Positions 1 to 12,162 of a stretch of 64,000 nucleotides of DNA are shown here, piece after piece. The first letter of the stretch is position 1. Each line of letters starts with the position of its first letter. Under the pieces are notes generated by a model. That model saw nothing but the letters and a program-made list of their open reading frames with translations. It made no database searches and had not been told where the DNA came from. The DNA is from Leptospira sanjuanensis (GTDB lineage: Bacteria; Spirochaetota; Leptospiria; Leptospirales; Leptospiraceae). The stretch lies in the NCBI RefSeq assembly GCF_022267325.1, contig NZ_JAIZBG010000001.1, positions 3,530,501 through 3,594,500 of the forward strand. The letters run 5' to 3'. Made by a program: the position numbers and the translations under genes.

Positions 1-2577
1 AACGCGGTTCTCATCAAACAACTCGGAACCGTAAGAGACGGAACCGAAGACGAGGAAACCATCGGTTATCTCTGGGCTTCCAAAGACGAAGGCATCGAAG
101 AGAAAGTTTCGGTCTTCACCAAAATCGGAAATTTTTTCAAAGGCAAAAAAGAACAAACTGCGGCCGCGACAAAGGAAACCAAACCGGCTTTATTCATCGA
201 CGTTTACAAACAATCCGGTGCGAACACGGTCGCGGTCGCGGACGAAGTTCTCAAACGGATCGGTAAACTCAACGACGGAATCGCCAACTTAGACGGAAAA
301 CCGAAAATCCGACTGATCCGCGACGGATCCAAATGGATTCGCTACAACGTCGAGGACGTGACCGAAGCGATCGTCATCGGTATCTTGCTCGCGGTCATCA
401 CGGTTTATTTCTTTTTAGGAAACTTCCGTTCGACCGTGATTACCGGTCTCGCTCTTCCGAACTCGATGCTCGGTGCGTTCGTTCTGATGTGGGCGATGGG
501 TTTTACCATCAACGTCATGACTCTTCTCGCGCTCTCGTTGGCCGTGGGTCTTCTCGTAGACGACGCGATCGTCGTTCGGGAAAACATCTTCCGAAAACTG
601 GAGGAAGGAAAGGGGGTAATCGAAGCGGCCGAAACGGGAACGACCGAAGTAACGTTAGCCGTAATCGGAACTTCTTTAACGGTGATCGCGGTATTCTTAC
701 CTGTGGGATTTCTTTCCGGGATCGTGGGTCAGTTTTTCAAACAGTTCGGTTTAACGGTGGTATTCGCGATGCTCATTTCCCTCTTCGACGGTCTCGCGGT
801 CGCTCCGATGTTGTCCGCGTATTTTGCGGGTAAGATCGATCACAACGCGAAACCGAACAAGGCGATCGAACTTTTCGATAAATTCCAAACTTGGCTGGAA
901 AGACAATACGGAAGAGTGATGAAAGTCGCATTAAAAAGACCGGGAATGGTTCTACTTGCGTCTCTTGGAATTTTTATCCTCTCCATTCTTTCCTTGAAAT
1001 TGGTGAAGAGTACGTTCCTGCCCGCAAACGACCAGGGAGAATTCTTAGTCACCTTGGATCTTCCTCCGGGAACGAGCCTACAAGGAACCAGACAAGTTGC
1101 GGATCAAGTTCTCGACGTTCTGAAAAAAATTCCCGAGATGGATATGATCGCGGTTACGATCGGAAAGCCGGACGGCGGGGAACCGAACGCGGGAACGCTC
1201 GCGGTTGCATTAGTAAATTCTAAAAAACGAAAACGTACGACTACACAAGTCAAAGATGAAATACGCGAACTTTTGAAACCCTTCGCGTATGCAAGACCTG
1301 CGGTTTCCGATTATAGCGCCGTAGGCGGCGGGATTCAGTATCCGTTCCAGCTCGTAATCAAAGGGGAAGATCTTGCGGAGATGGATGCGTATTCCAAAAA
1401 GGTCGTCGCACGATTGAAATCCCTTTCCGACCTGGCGGACATCGATACGGATTACAGAGCCGGAAAACCGGAATACCAAATCCATCTGGATAACCTGAAA
1501 ATGCAACTCGTCGGAGTTCTTCCCGGTGTCGCGGGTTCCGAACTTCGATATCAGATCGCGGGAGACCAGGTCAGCAAGTTCTATGATAAGGGAATCGAAT
1601 ACGAAGTTAAAATGAGACTTCGTCCGGATCAAAGGAACCTAAGACAGGCGTACGGGCAAACAAAGGTTCCGAACATCGCGAACAAACTGATTCCTTTGTC
1701 CGCGATTAGCGTCGGAAAGGAAACGGCCGGACCCTCTCGGATCAACCGGATCGACCGCGCAAGAACGATCGTGATCAACGCAAACTTAGCGCCGGGCGGA
1801 GCCGTTCAAGACGCAACGAAGATCACGGATGAAATTCTAAAGAAAGAACTTCCTCCGCCTCCGGGAATTCGTTACAACTTCCAAGGACAATCGGAGGACT
1901 TCAAAGAACTTCTGGCGAACATCGTGCTCGCGTTCGGACTCGCCCTCGTGTTCATCTATCTCGTGCTTGCTTCCTTGTATGAATCGTTCATCACTCCGAT
2001 TACGATTCTATTCGCGATCCCGCCCGCGATTTCGGGAGCCTTCTTCGCACTTGCTCTGACCAACGAGATGCTCAATCTCTTCTCGATGATCGGTTTGATT
2101 CTTCTCATGGGTCTCGTTGCCAAGAACTCGATTCTTTTAGTCGACTACGCAATGCAAGCGATGCGAGACGAAGGAAAATCCAGAAACGACGCGATTTACG
2201 AAGCGGGATTGGTTCGACTCAGACCTATCTTGATGACTTCTCTCGCGATGATTATGGGAACCGTTCCGATCGCGATGGGATTGGGAGAAGCGGCAAAATC
2301 AAGAACCGCGATGGGGATCGCGATCATCGGAGGATTGATTCTTTCCACGGTGGTCACTCTCGTGGTCGTACCGTCGATCTTCGGATTCATCGATCGATTC
2401 AGAGAATGGATCGAAACGAAATTCCGTCCGGATTACGACATGAACGCATCGTTGGTTCACGCGCCGTCGCATCCATCGAACGGACAGGCAAACTACGAAA
2501 AAGAATGGGCATTCGCCCAAGAAGAAGCGGAAGTGGAATTACCGAAAAAATCCTCTTCCAAAAAACCAAAAAAATAA
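1..2577 (+). CDS. RND-family efflux pump inner-membrane subunit (partial, 5' end outside window)
   Basis: The reading frame is open from base 1, so about 858 C-terminal residues are visible and the start lies outside. RND proteins are proton-driven inner-membrane exporters that work with a periplasmic adaptor and an outer-membrane channel. The visible part begins in the first periplasmic porter domain, passes through a block of membrane helices (starting near visible residue 122, IVIGILLAVITVYFFLGN), a second porter domain (LPPGTSLQGTRQVADQVLDVL) and a C-terminal membrane block (LANIVLAFGLALVFIYLVLA, MGLVAKNSILLVDYA, GGLILSTVVTLVVVPSIF). This layout fits the HAE-1/AcrB-type or a related metal-efflux branch; the substrate cannot be told. 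A charged insert (KKEQTAAATKETK) lies in the first porter domain. The tail is lysine-rich. A partner adaptor is probably upstream, outside the window. Confidence 0.93.
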   Translation, partial: NAVLIKQLGTVRDGTEDEETIGYLWASKDEGIEEKVSVFTKIGNFFKGKKEQTAAATKETKPALFIDVYKQSGANTVAVADEVLKRIGKLNDGIANLDGKPKIRLIRDGSKWIRYNVEDVTEAIVIGILLAVITVYFFLGNFRSTVITGLALPNSMLGAFVLMWAMGFTINVMTLLALSLAVGLLVDDAIVVRENIFRKLEEGKGVIEAAETGTTEVTLAVIGTSLTVIAVFLPVGFLSGIVGQFFKQFGLTVVFAMLISLFDGLAVAPMLSAYFAGKIDHNAKPNKAIELFDKFQTWLERQYGRVMKVALKRPGMVLLASLGIFILSILSLKLVKSTFLPANDQGEFLVTLDLPPGTSLQGTRQVADQVLDVLKKIPEMDMIAVTIGKPDGGEPNAGTLAVALVNSKKRKRTTTQVKDEIRELLKPFAYARPAVSDYSAVGGGIQYPFQLVIKGEDLAEMDAYSKKVVARLKSLSDLADIDTDYRAGKPEYQIHLDNLKMQLVGVLPGVAGSELRYQIAGDQVSKFYDKGIEYEVKMRLRPDQRNLRQAYGQTKVPNIANKLIPLSAISVGKETAGPSRINRIDRARTIVINANLAPGGAVQDATKITDEILKKELPPPPGIRYNFQGQSEDFKELLANIVLAFGLALVFIYLVLASLYESFITPITILFAIPPAISGAFFALALTNEMLNLFSMIGLILLMGLVAKNSILLVDYAMQAMRDEGKSRNDAIYEAGLVRLRPILMTSLAMIMGTVPIAMGLGEAAKSRTAMGIAIIGGLILSTVVTLVVVPSIFGFIDRFREWIETKFRPDYDMNASLVHAPSHPSNGQANYEKEWAFAQEEAEVELPKKSSSKKPKK

Positions 2578-2592
2578 CATTCCAATTTCTGC

Positions 2593-2639
2593 ATGGAGAA
2601 TCCGAGGCGACTCGATCGTTTTAAAAACGGATTCTCCAT
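2593..2639. terminator. Long inverted repeat between convergent genes
   Basis: The 12-base arms ATGGAGAATCCG (2593-2604) and CGGATTCTCCAT (2628-2639) are perfect inverted repeats around a 23-base loop. They lie between the efflux-pump stop and the end of the convergent gene, with the right arm inside the last codons of that gene. A transcription terminator or mRNA 3'-end protector is likely. There is no long T-run, so a simple intrinsic terminator is not proven. Confidence 0.45.
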
Positions 2640-3508
2640 CGAACTTCCCATCGATTCATGCCGTTCCCGGGCAAATTCGATTGAGGCAACATTGGAACCG
2701 TCCTATCCGGCGATTCGGGTAAAACGGGTGTGGTAGGATTTTGGGGAGAATCCGGGGCCGCGTTGATTTCGATCGAATCTTTTTTTTCTTCCGGAGATTT
2801 GGCAAAGAAGTTCCAAGGTCTTCCGAACAACCAAGCATCTATCAAGTTGAAAGTATAAATCGTAAAGAAAAGAATCAAAGCCGACGAAGCCTGAATTCCC
2901 GCTTGGTATCTTTGATTTCTAATTTCGTTCGCGTGAAAGAAAGCTCCGGCGATCAAAACGGGATCTCCGCTTGCGGCTGCGGCGGTTGAGAATCGATCGG
3001 CTTCGTTTAAATTCTTTCCTTGTTCTTGATACTTTTGATCCGACTTATACCAGAACAAAAGAGAAAGACCGGCAGCGATCGAAAAGAAATAGCCTCGATC
3101 CTTTTCTTCCCGATAAAATTGTCCCCAGCCGGGAAATACAGCGCTCCTCCAAAACGAACCTTTTGCAAGATCGTGATTTTTAACGGATACTTCCTTTCTC
3201 TGAGATTCGAGGGCTTCCTTTTCGACCAGAGACTTTTTTAAGAAATCGATCTCGGCGACCATTCGATCCCGTTCTCTAAGTTGATTGCGAACGTAGATTT
3301 CTTCGTCTTCATTGAAGGAGATTCGGGAAATCTTCCGTTTTTCAATGTCCCAAGTTTCGCGTTCGTTCGAAACCGTGACCTTATCCATGTCTTGATTGAG
3401 GACTTTTACGAAAATTACGCGGCCGTCTTTGAGATAGAGAATATCTGCAAAAACCGTTTCATTCCAAAAAAAGAATATAATTGAAATGAGAAAAAATTTA
3501 TTTCGCAT
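2621..3508 (-). CDS. Exported membrane protein with N-terminal DGR module and a PGWGQ segment (function unknown)
   Basis: About 295 residues from an ATG at 3508; a longer TTG start at 3526 is less likely. A signal peptide (MRNKFFLISIIFFFWNETVFA) is followed by a short beta-rich module, LYLKDGRVIFVKVLNQD, ending at KRKISRISF. A charged, probably coiled segment comes next (about residues 65-115), then SAVFPGWGQFY and two or three hydrophobic helices, and a Pro-rich tail. The PGWGQ-plus-helices part resembles DUF5683-type membrane proteins. The same order (signal peptide, module, PGWGQ, helices) occurs in the protein at 53666-54499, so the two are paralogues. It stands alone, divergent from the histidine kinase. 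Function is unknown; a role at the envelope is inference. Confidence 0.8.
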   Translation of the reverse strand: MRNKFFLISIIFFFWNETVFADILYLKDGRVIFVKVLNQDMDKVTVSNERETWDIEKRKISRISFNEDEEIYVRNQLRERDRMVAEIDFLKKSLVEKEALESQRKEVSVKNHDLAKGSFWRSAVFPGWGQFYREEKDRGYFFSIAAGLSLLFWYKSDQKYQEQGKNLNEADRFSTAAAASGDPVLIAGAFFHANEIRNQRYQAGIQASSALILFFTIYTFNLIDAWLFGRPWNFFAKSPEEKKDSIEINAAPDSPQNPTTPVLPESPDRTVPMLPQSNLPGNGMNRWEVRWRIRF

Positions 3509-3816
3509 TCCGCATAATGAATGCAAAAAAAGAAAGAGTCAAATTGATTTTTTTCAAAATGTCTTGATTTTCGCAGGTTCTAGGCGTATAAAATTGCGGT
3601 TCAATTTCCGTTCCCGGCGCAGGATTTTCGGATCGTGTCGAAATTTATGATGTCTCTTAATAATCAACTCTCTTCGGGAGAATAGGGAGAAATGTATAAA
3701 CTCAAAAAGAGCGGTGTCATCTGTGACAAAGAATTCGGAAGGTATGTTATTTTCCTCGTAGCGGTTTTGTGCGTTGAAATCGAAACGGTGAATATCATTC
3801 TCCTCTTCTTCGTCCA

Positions 3817-5721
3817 ATGGAAAAGGACATCAGAAGGAAATCACATTTGAATCCGAAAACCCCAGCGATCACGGGAAACGTTTATTCACCCGAATCATCC
3901 GAAATACTCGATCATCTTCCTTTGCTTATTTGTAAGTTTCTGCCGGATACGACTCTCACTTATATCAATCAAACCTGTTGCGAAGTCTTTGGAAAAAGTA
4001 AACAACAACTCTACGCGGTTCAATGGATTCAGTTCCTCCGGGAAAATATCAGAAACACGATCCTTGATATTCTAAAGAACGTAAAGAACACTCTCCTTCC
4101 GGAAACGCATTCCTACGATATTCGAAACTCAAACGGCGAGAGACTGCATGTCGAATGGAAGATTTATCCCCTGTTAGATACACAAAATCAATTCCAGGGA
4201 TTTCTCGGGGTCGGAACGGATAAAACGAAAGAAGCACAGGTCGAAAACGAAATCAAACAGAAGAACGAACTGATCCGCAACGTCATAGGGACGATCGACG
4301 ATCTCATCTGGTCGTCGGATGCAAAGGAATATAAGCTTTTGTATCTCAGCGAAGGCGCTAAAAAACTCTACGGAATCGAACCGGAAGAATTCTTTAAGGA
4401 CAACCAACTCTGGATCAACTTGATCCATCCGGACGACAGATATCTCGCAGAATTGAAATTGAAAGAGCTGCATTCCGGAAAGCCATTTTACGAAGTGGAA
4501 TACAGGATCATTCGCCCCGACGGACAGATCCGTTACATCAGCGATCGTTCCTGGATCGTGCGGGATACCAACGGCCAACCGGAGCGCATCGAAGGGATCG
4601 CGCGGGACGTGACCGATCAAATCGCGATTTCCGCAAAGCTGGAAGAGTCGGAGGAAAATTTAAGGGCTCTGATCGAGAATACGCAAGATTCTATTTGGTC
4701 CGTCGATAGGAATTACAGAATCATCACGATGAACCAGCTTTTTCATCAAGCGATCCTCAAAATATATAAAATAGATTTGAAAATAGGAAGCAACATCATC
4801 GAGGAATTCGATTCGAACATGTCGAAAACCTGGAAGGAAATATACGATCTAACGTTCGAAGGCAATTCGATCAAAAGGGAATGGGAAATACCGAACGAAG
4901 ACGGAACATACAATTATTATGAAATTCTAACATGCCCCATATACGACCTTTCCGAAAATAAACGGACGATTTCAGGATCTACCATTTACATTCGAGACAT
5001 CACCGAAAGAAAAAACTACGAAAAAAAAACCACGCAGATCATCAAAAGCAAGGACCGATTGCTTGCGGCCGTCGCGCACGATCTTAAGAATCCGATCAGC
5101 GGAATCATCAGTTTAACCGAACTATTAAAGGAACAAACAAACAATCCGAATAACACGGAACTTCTCGGAATGATGAGTCAAGCCGCCAATAAGACTCTAA
5201 ACATCATCCAAGATCTGCTTCAGATTGCGGAAATGGAAAATGAGAACTATAAACTCAAAACGGAAAAGGCGAACTTAAATCATCTCATCCAAGCTCTCGT
5301 AAAACAAAATCTACCGGACGCGGAAAACAAAAAGATCAAACTTCACGCGAAGCTGGGAACCGATCCGATTCCGGTTCAAATCGAACTTCTTAAGTTTCAA
5401 CGCGTATTGGAGAATCTCATTTCCAACTCGCTCAAATTCACGAAAGAAGGCGGGGAAATACTGATCCATTCTTATTCTCAGAATAAAAAGGCGATGATCA
5501 TCGTGGAAGACACGGGAATCGGAATTCCATTAGGACTTCAATCGGCGATCTTCGATCAATTCACTCGCGCCAAACGACAAGGACTCAAAGGCGAACAAAC
5601 GACCGGGCTCGGAATGTCGATCGTCAAAGTGATCGTGGAACTTCACAAAGGTAAGATCAGTTTGGAAAGTGAAGAAGGAATCGGAACCAAGTTTATTATC
5701 GAAATTCCGTTGGACAATTAA
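3817..5721 (+). CDS. Cytoplasmic multi-PAS sensor histidine kinase (orphan)
   Basis: 634 residues. Three PAS-type sensor domains are visible at about residues 20-140, 145-270 and 283-400, each ending in the PAC-like pattern seen in GVGTDKTKE, GIARDVTDQ and YIRDITERK. The kinase core follows: H-box LAAVAHDLKNPISG with the phospho-accepting His at 421, N-box LENLISNSLKFT, G1 VEDTGIGIP and G2 TGLGMSIVK. No membrane helix or signal peptide is present, so it probably senses an intracellular signal such as redox state, a ligand or energy. No response regulator lies beside it; a stand-alone receiver is at 37570-37983 but nothing links the two. The start ATG follows a 300-base gap shared with a divergent gene. 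Confidence 0.92.
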   Translation: MEKDIRRKSHLNPKTPAITGNVYSPESSEILDHLPLLICKFLPDTTLTYINQTCCEVFGKSKQQLYAVQWIQFLRENIRNTILDILKNVKNTLLPETHSYDIRNSNGERLHVEWKIYPLLDTQNQFQGFLGVGTDKTKEAQVENEIKQKNELIRNVIGTIDDLIWSSDAKEYKLLYLSEGAKKLYGIEPEEFFKDNQLWINLIHPDDRYLAELKLKELHSGKPFYEVEYRIIRPDGQIRYISDRSWIVRDTNGQPERIEGIARDVTDQIAISAKLEESEENLRALIENTQDSIWSVDRNYRIITMNQLFHQAILKIYKIDLKIGSNIIEEFDSNMSKTWKEIYDLTFEGNSIKREWEIPNEDGTYNYYEILTCPIYDLSENKRTISGSTIYIRDITERKNYEKKTTQIIKSKDRLLAAVAHDLKNPISGIISLTELLKEQTNNPNNTELLGMMSQAANKTLNIIQDLLQIAEMENENYKLKTEKANLNHLIQALVKQNLPDAENKKIKLHAKLGTDPIPVQIELLKFQRVLENLISNSLKFTKEGGEILIHSYSQNKKAMIIVEDTGIGIPLGLQSAIFDQFTRAKRQGLKGEQTTGLGMSIVKVIVELHKGKISLESEEGIGTKFIIEIPLDN

Positions 5722-5858
5722 ACAATTAGTTTAAAATTCAAACCAATAAATTCCTCCCGTCGTTGGATTTAAGTTTGATCCAAAACTATCAAACCTCGAC
5801 GTTGGAAATAAATCGCAGATCGAAGATTTAAATCTCGGAGAACACAAAGAGGAATCGT

Positions 5859-6659
5859 ATGAAACTCGCAAAAGAAATCATCACCGCAAAAGATTCGAAA
5901 ATCGGAGTCATGAAATTCTTACCGGAAGGCCCCATGACGCTGACCCTCCCCATCATGCACGAGATGGGCGCCATTCTTAAAGAATTCGCGATGGATCAGG
6001 AAATCCGCGCGGGTATCATCAACGGACCGGACGGAGATTTTTGTGTCGGCTTGGACCCGGACGCGATTCTCAGTTCTTCCGCGGACGAAATTTCCAAGAT
6101 CATGGGGGGAATTTTTCAGATGTTCACATCCTTGATGAGCTTTCCAAAACCATTGATCGCGGAAATCGGCGGCAACGCCGTAGGCGGCGGAGCCATTATC
6201 GCTTATACATGCGATTATCGTTATATGGTGGACGGTAAAGGAAGAATCGGATTCGCGGAACCGTTAGTCGGTCTTCCGATCACACGATCCTTGATTTTGA
6301 GAATGAGACAAGTGATGTTGCCTTCCGCCGTATCCGAAGCAGCACTCGAGGGCGCTCTTTACAAACCCGCAGAAGCGGTACAAAACGGATTGTTAACCGA
6401 AGTGGGAGCTTCCTTGGAAGAATTGAGAAAGAAATCCCTCAGCAAGATCAACGTCCTCAATCGGATTCCCGCTTCCGCAACCGTTGAAACCAAAAGAGCA
6501 CTGAATAAGGACGCGATCGAAGCAGCATTGGCCGCGCCGAAGGAACTCGGAGAACTGTTTCATTTACAACCGAAGATGATCCCGAATCTCCTCGAAGCAA
6601 TGACGGCAAACAAAGAAAGAAGAAGACCTTCCCTCACACACGAAGCGAATTACGCTTAA
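5859..6659 (+). CDS. Enoyl-CoA hydratase/isomerase family protein
   Basis: 266 residues, the usual length of a crotonase-fold subunit. The oxyanion-hole segments are recognisable: INGPDGDFCVGLDPDAI and GGNAVGGGAIIAYTCDYRYM, followed by IGFAEPLVGLP. Crotonases act on acyl-CoA thioesters, typically adding water to 2-enoyl-CoA in fatty-acid beta-oxidation. The segment that usually carries catalytic Glu reads AYTCDYRYM and MVDGKGRIGFAEP; I cannot fix from sequence alone which residue is catalytic, so hydratase, isomerase or another crotonase reaction all remain possible. The ATG is preceded by AAAGAGGAA, a good ribosome-binding site. It is transcribed alone, convergent with the DUF3052 gene, in a window rich in fatty-acid genes. 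Confidence 0.85.
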   Translation: MKLAKEIITAKDSKIGVMKFLPEGPMTLTLPIMHEMGAILKEFAMDQEIRAGIINGPDGDFCVGLDPDAILSSSADEISKIMGGIFQMFTSLMSFPKPLIAEIGGNAVGGGAIIAYTCDYRYMVDGKGRIGFAEPLVGLPITRSLILRMRQVMLPSAVSEAALEGALYKPAEAVQNGLLTEVGASLEELRKKSLSKINVLNRIPASATVETKRALNKDAIEAALAAPKELGELFHLQPKMIPNLLEAMTANKERRRPSLTHEANYA

Positions 6660-6674
6660 TCCTTAGGGGCGATT

Positions 6675-6695
6675 CCCGCGACTGCAAGTCGCGGG
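6675..6695. terminator. Perfect GC-rich hairpin between convergent genes
   Basis: CCCGCGACT-GCA-AGTCGCGGG forms a 9-pair stem with a 3-base loop in the 50-base gap between the enoyl-CoA hydratase stop and the DUF3052 stop. It has no T-run on either strand, so it may end or stabilise transcripts from both sides rather than act as a classical intrinsic terminator. Confidence 0.5.
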
Positions 6696-6709
6696 ACGAC
6701 CGGGCTTGC

Positions 6710-7108
6710 TCAGGTCTTTCTTCTATAAAATTTCAAACCCGACCAAATCTCCGAAACCGCGCAGACTTTAACGTCCACGATTCCGAGTTTCAATCCGATT
6801 TCACGAACGATATTTTCGTTCAAATCGGTGGGCACCTTCGAAGAACCCTTCGGCCAAGAAATCCAAATCATCCCCTTTTCACCCAAAGATTCGACGAGTT
6901 TCGGAAATTGTTTTTGAAGCTCTTTGACTTCTTTGGTAAATAGATGCAAATAATCGAATGTACCTTTTAAGGTTTTTCCGATTTCGACCTCGCTCAAATG
7001 AGATTTCAAATCTTTTTGAACTTCATCCGGCAAATCCTTAAAGAAAACTTTCATGCCGGATTTTAAACCGAGCTTATCTCCCAATGTTTTACCGGAATAA
7101 CCAGCCAT
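6710..7108 (-). CDS. DUF3052-like small protein
   Basis: 132 residues beginning MAGYSGKTLGDKLGLKSGMK and containing FPKLVESLGEKGMIWISWPKGS, a pattern I associate with the DUF3052 family, whose function is unknown. There is no signal peptide or membrane segment, so it should be cytoplasmic. Its ATG lies one base after the stop of the SRPBCC gene, so the two are certainly co-transcribed and the pair may act on one process. The upstream MarR gene is probably the first gene of the same unit. Confidence 0.75.
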   Translation of the reverse strand: MAGYSGKTLGDKLGLKSGMKVFFKDLPDEVQKDLKSHLSEVEIGKTLKGTFDYLHLFTKEVKELQKQFPKLVESLGEKGMIWISWPKGSSKVPTDLNENIVREIGLKLGIVDVKVCAVSEIWSGLKFYRRKT

Positions 7109-7109
7109 A

Positions 7110-7619
7110 CTATTCCCCCGTTTTCCTCTGAATTTCCGTACTCATAAAATTCAAATAAGAATCGATCGTCGCGGTATGACCGAAAATAAATTTGGAAAAG
7201 AATCGGAACACGGGAGAAAAAACTTTTCCGTTTTCAGTGATCTTCAATTTGGTTCCGCCCTCGGCCTCACTCAATTCGAATGTCCAAGAACCGCCGAAAG
7301 GTTTGTCTTCATCCATGATTTTGGATTCGATCAAACGGTCTTTTTGATCTTGGATAAAGGAAAACGTCATCACTTCTTTGTGAGAATCCGTTTCCTTCCA
7401 GGAGTTGGAAGAAATCTCTTCCACGTTTTTAATATTCGGTCTCCAAGCCGGATATCGCTTAAAATCGCGAATCATCGCGTAAATCGTCCCGGGTTGCGCC
7501 GGAAACACCCGCTCTAAAGAAGAAGTATGTTCCACGGGAAGCGAAGCTCCGATTCCGTAAATCCCCGCAACCAATAAAACCAAGAACCCGACCGCATACA
7601 TAAGAATCGTGTATATCAT
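7110..7619 (-). CDS. SRPBCC (polyketide cyclase/START-like) family membrane-anchored protein
   Basis: About 169 residues from the ATG at 7619, which has AGAGG eight bases upstream; an in-frame TTG at 7625 is less likely. The N-terminus is one hydrophobic helix (IYTILMYAVGFLVLLVAGIYGIG). The rest matches the SRPBCC ligand-binding fold: VFPAQPGTIYAMIRDFKRYPAWRP, then alternating strands and a C-terminal helix region. Such domains bind small hydrophobic ligands; the ligand is unknown. The gene sits between a MarR regulator (56 bases upstream) and DUF3052 (1 base downstream), suggesting that MarR controls both. Confidence 0.8.
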   Translation of the reverse strand: MIYTILMYAVGFLVLLVAGIYGIGASLPVEHTSSLERVFPAQPGTIYAMIRDFKRYPAWRPNIKNVEEISSNSWKETDSHKEVMTFSFIQDQKDRLIESKIMDEDKPFGGSWTFELSEAEGGTKLKITENGKVFSPVFRFFSKFIFGHTATIDSYLNFMSTEIQRKTGE

Positions 7620-7681
7620 ACGCAAAACCTCTTTGATACTTTAATAATTAAGAATATTCTAGTTTTATAATTTTTTAGTCT

Positions 7682-8158
7682 TCATTTCCCTCGCGACCAA
7701 GACCTTGAAAGACTTTTGTTTTTCATTTCCAGTTCGGCGGCAAAAGCGAGCAGCCCGAGCCCTTTTACCGCGGTTTCTTGTTCTTCCTTACTCAATCGTT
7801 TCAGAAGATTCTTGACGAGATTCGGATCCAGAACCGACTTTTTACTTTTGATCTTCTCTCCGGCCTTTGTTAAACGAATGAGAGTTCCTCTTCCGTCTTT
7901 CGGATTCTTTTCTTTTAACAAATAACCGAGCGTTTCCAAACGGGAAACGGTGATCGACATCGTAGAGGGAGTCACTCCCATGTGCAAAGCCAAGTCGTAC
8001 AGACTCGCGGGTTCGTCTCCGTCCAGATGATCCAAAACGCTCGCTTGATTTGCCGTCAGAACCTGCTTCGTTTTCGGATCCTCGACATGTCTCGTATGAC
8101 AAGCGAAGAAAATTCTCGGATAAAATTCCAGGATCTGACTGACTAAATCGGCGCTCAC
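7682..8158 (-). CDS. MarR-family transcriptional regulator
   Basis: 158 residues with a GTG start. The winged-helix DNA-binding region is clear: ANQASVLDHLDGDEPASLYDLALHMGVTPS, then TMSITVSRLETLGYLLKEKNPKDGRG, in which the recognition helix and the wing with its DGRG tip are typical of MarR. MarR dimers usually repress their own operon and release DNA on binding small phenolic or lipophilic compounds. A near-perfect palindrome lies just upstream at 8181-8199. The next genes on the same strand (SRPBCC and DUF3052) are the likely targets. The segment FFACHTRHVEDPKT near the N-terminus holds a Cys that could be redox-sensitive, but that is only a possibility. Confidence 0.9.
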   Translation of the reverse strand: MSADLVSQILEFYPRIFFACHTRHVEDPKTKQVLTANQASVLDHLDGDEPASLYDLALHMGVTPSTMSITVSRLETLGYLLKEKNPKDGRGTLIRLTKAGEKIKSKKSVLDPNLVKNLLKRLSKEEQETAVKGLGLLAFAAELEMKNKSLSRSWSRGK

Positions 8159-8180
8159 GCGGTTATTTTATAGAAAATAG

Positions 8181-8199
8181 TTTGATTAGTCAAATCAAA
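8181..8199. promoter_or_regulatory. Probable MarR operator palindrome
   Basis: TTTGATT-AGTCA-AATCAAA is a perfect 7-base inverted repeat with a 5-base spacer, 22 bases upstream of the MarR start codon. Length and position fit autoregulation by MarR. The site is seen; the binding is inferred. Confidence 0.5.
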
Positions 8200-8242
8200 T
8201 TATCGAAATCCATTGAAAACTAAATCGTTTTAAAAACGAAAC

Positions 8243-10591
<2,349 letters not shown>

Positions 10592-10648
10592 GAATCCAGG
10601 AAATTCGTTCGGGCTCGCGAGACAACAGAAAAGAACCTCGGTTTACGG

Positions 10649-10690
<42 letters not shown>

Positions 10691-10716
10691 GGTTTGCGTT
10701 TATAACACGTTCCGCT

Positions 10717-11592
10717 ATGTCATGGAGTAATTCTTACAATCTACAAGACGATACGTTCGTCGGAAGCGGCGGAACCAAGATCTTCTACCGGACTTATCAA
10801 CCCAAAGAAGGAAGAAAAGGAAACCGGGTTCTCGTGGTGCAACACGGAATCGGAGAACACAGCGGGCGTTATGAATTCTTAATCGAAGCGCTCGCAGGAA
10901 CGGGAACCGCGTTCTACCTGATCGATTCGAGAGGGCACGGTCGCTCCGAAGGGAAACGGGGAGCGGTGGATTCTTTCTCGGATTTTCTTTCCGATTTGGA
11001 TAAACTGATCGCGATCGCAAAAGAGAAAGAAAAAGTTTCCAAAGTCACGCTTCTCGGTCACTCGATGGGCGCGGCCATTGTGACCTTTTATGCGGAAGAA
11101 GGAACCAATCAAGGAAACTTGAACGGACTTATCGTTTCCGCCCTTCCTATCAAAGTGAAGCTGGATCTCGTGATGAAGATCAAAAAAGGAATCGCTCCTT
11201 TTATGGCCGATATTCTTCCGAACCTGACTCTGCCCACAGGTTTAAACGTAAATCATTTGAGCCATGATAAGGCAGTTGTGGACGCGTATGTGAAAGATCC
11301 TCTCGTTCACGGAATGGCGTCCGCGTATTTGGGCAATATGCTCTTAAACAGCGAAGAACCGATTCTTGCAAACGCGGGAAAAATCAAACTTCCCATCTAC
11401 GTTTTTCACGGAAAAGAGGATTCTATCGCGGATTGCACCGGAAGCGAGGCCTTCTTCGAAGTGGTCGGTTCTCAGGATAAATCCCTCAAGATTTACGAAG
11501 GCTTATATCACGAAACGATGAACGAACGCTTAGAAGACAGAACCAAGGTTTTAAACGATCTCAAAAAATGGTTTGATTCCCACGCAAATTGA
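10717..11592 (+). CDS. Alpha/beta hydrolase, monoacylglycerol-lipase-like
   Basis: About 291 residues from the ATG at 10717 (MSWSNSYN); an ATG at 10663 and a GTG at 10648 would add residues that do not look like a signal peptide. The fold markers are [16 protein letters not shown] (oxyanion-hole HG), the nucleophile elbow [26 protein letters not shown] (catalytic Asp) and [10 protein letters not shown] (catalytic His). This pattern matches the Hydrolase_4 / monoglyceride-lipase group, which releases fatty acids from glycerides. No signal peptide, so cytoplasmic. The two MaoC genes follow on the same strand after about 115 bases. Confidence 0.87.
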   Translation: MSWSNSYNLQDDTFVGSGGTKIFYRTYQPKEGRKGNRVLVVQHGIGEHSGRYEFLIEALAGTGTAFYLIDSRGHGRSEGKRGAVDSFSDFLSDLDKLIAIAKEKEKVSKVTLLGHSMGAAIVTFYAEEGTNQGNLNGLIVSALPIKVKLDLVMKIKKGIAPFMADILPNLTLPTGLNVNHLSHDKAVVDAYVKDPLVHGMASAYLGNMLLNSEEPILANAGKIKLPIYVFHGKEDSIADCTGSEAFFEVVGSQDKSLKIYEGLYHETMNERLEDRTKVLNDLKKWFDSHAN

Positions 11593-11703
11593 CAGACAGA
11601 ACGTTTGTTCTGTTTTTTCTAAAAAAATCATCGACCGGATTCTTCTTCTCTGGTAAGATTGAATTCGGTCGAAAGCCCTTTTTTCAAAACAAATCTCAGG
11701 AAC

Positions 11704-12161
<458 letters not shown>

Positions 12162-12162
12162 T

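Noticed and set aside
333..833. 166-residue frame inside the efflux gene
   Set aside because: Arg/Ser-rich shadow of the real frame.
3554..3817. 87-residue minus-strand frame upstream of the kinase
   Set aside because: TTG start without ribosome site, unlikely composition, in a divergent promoter region.
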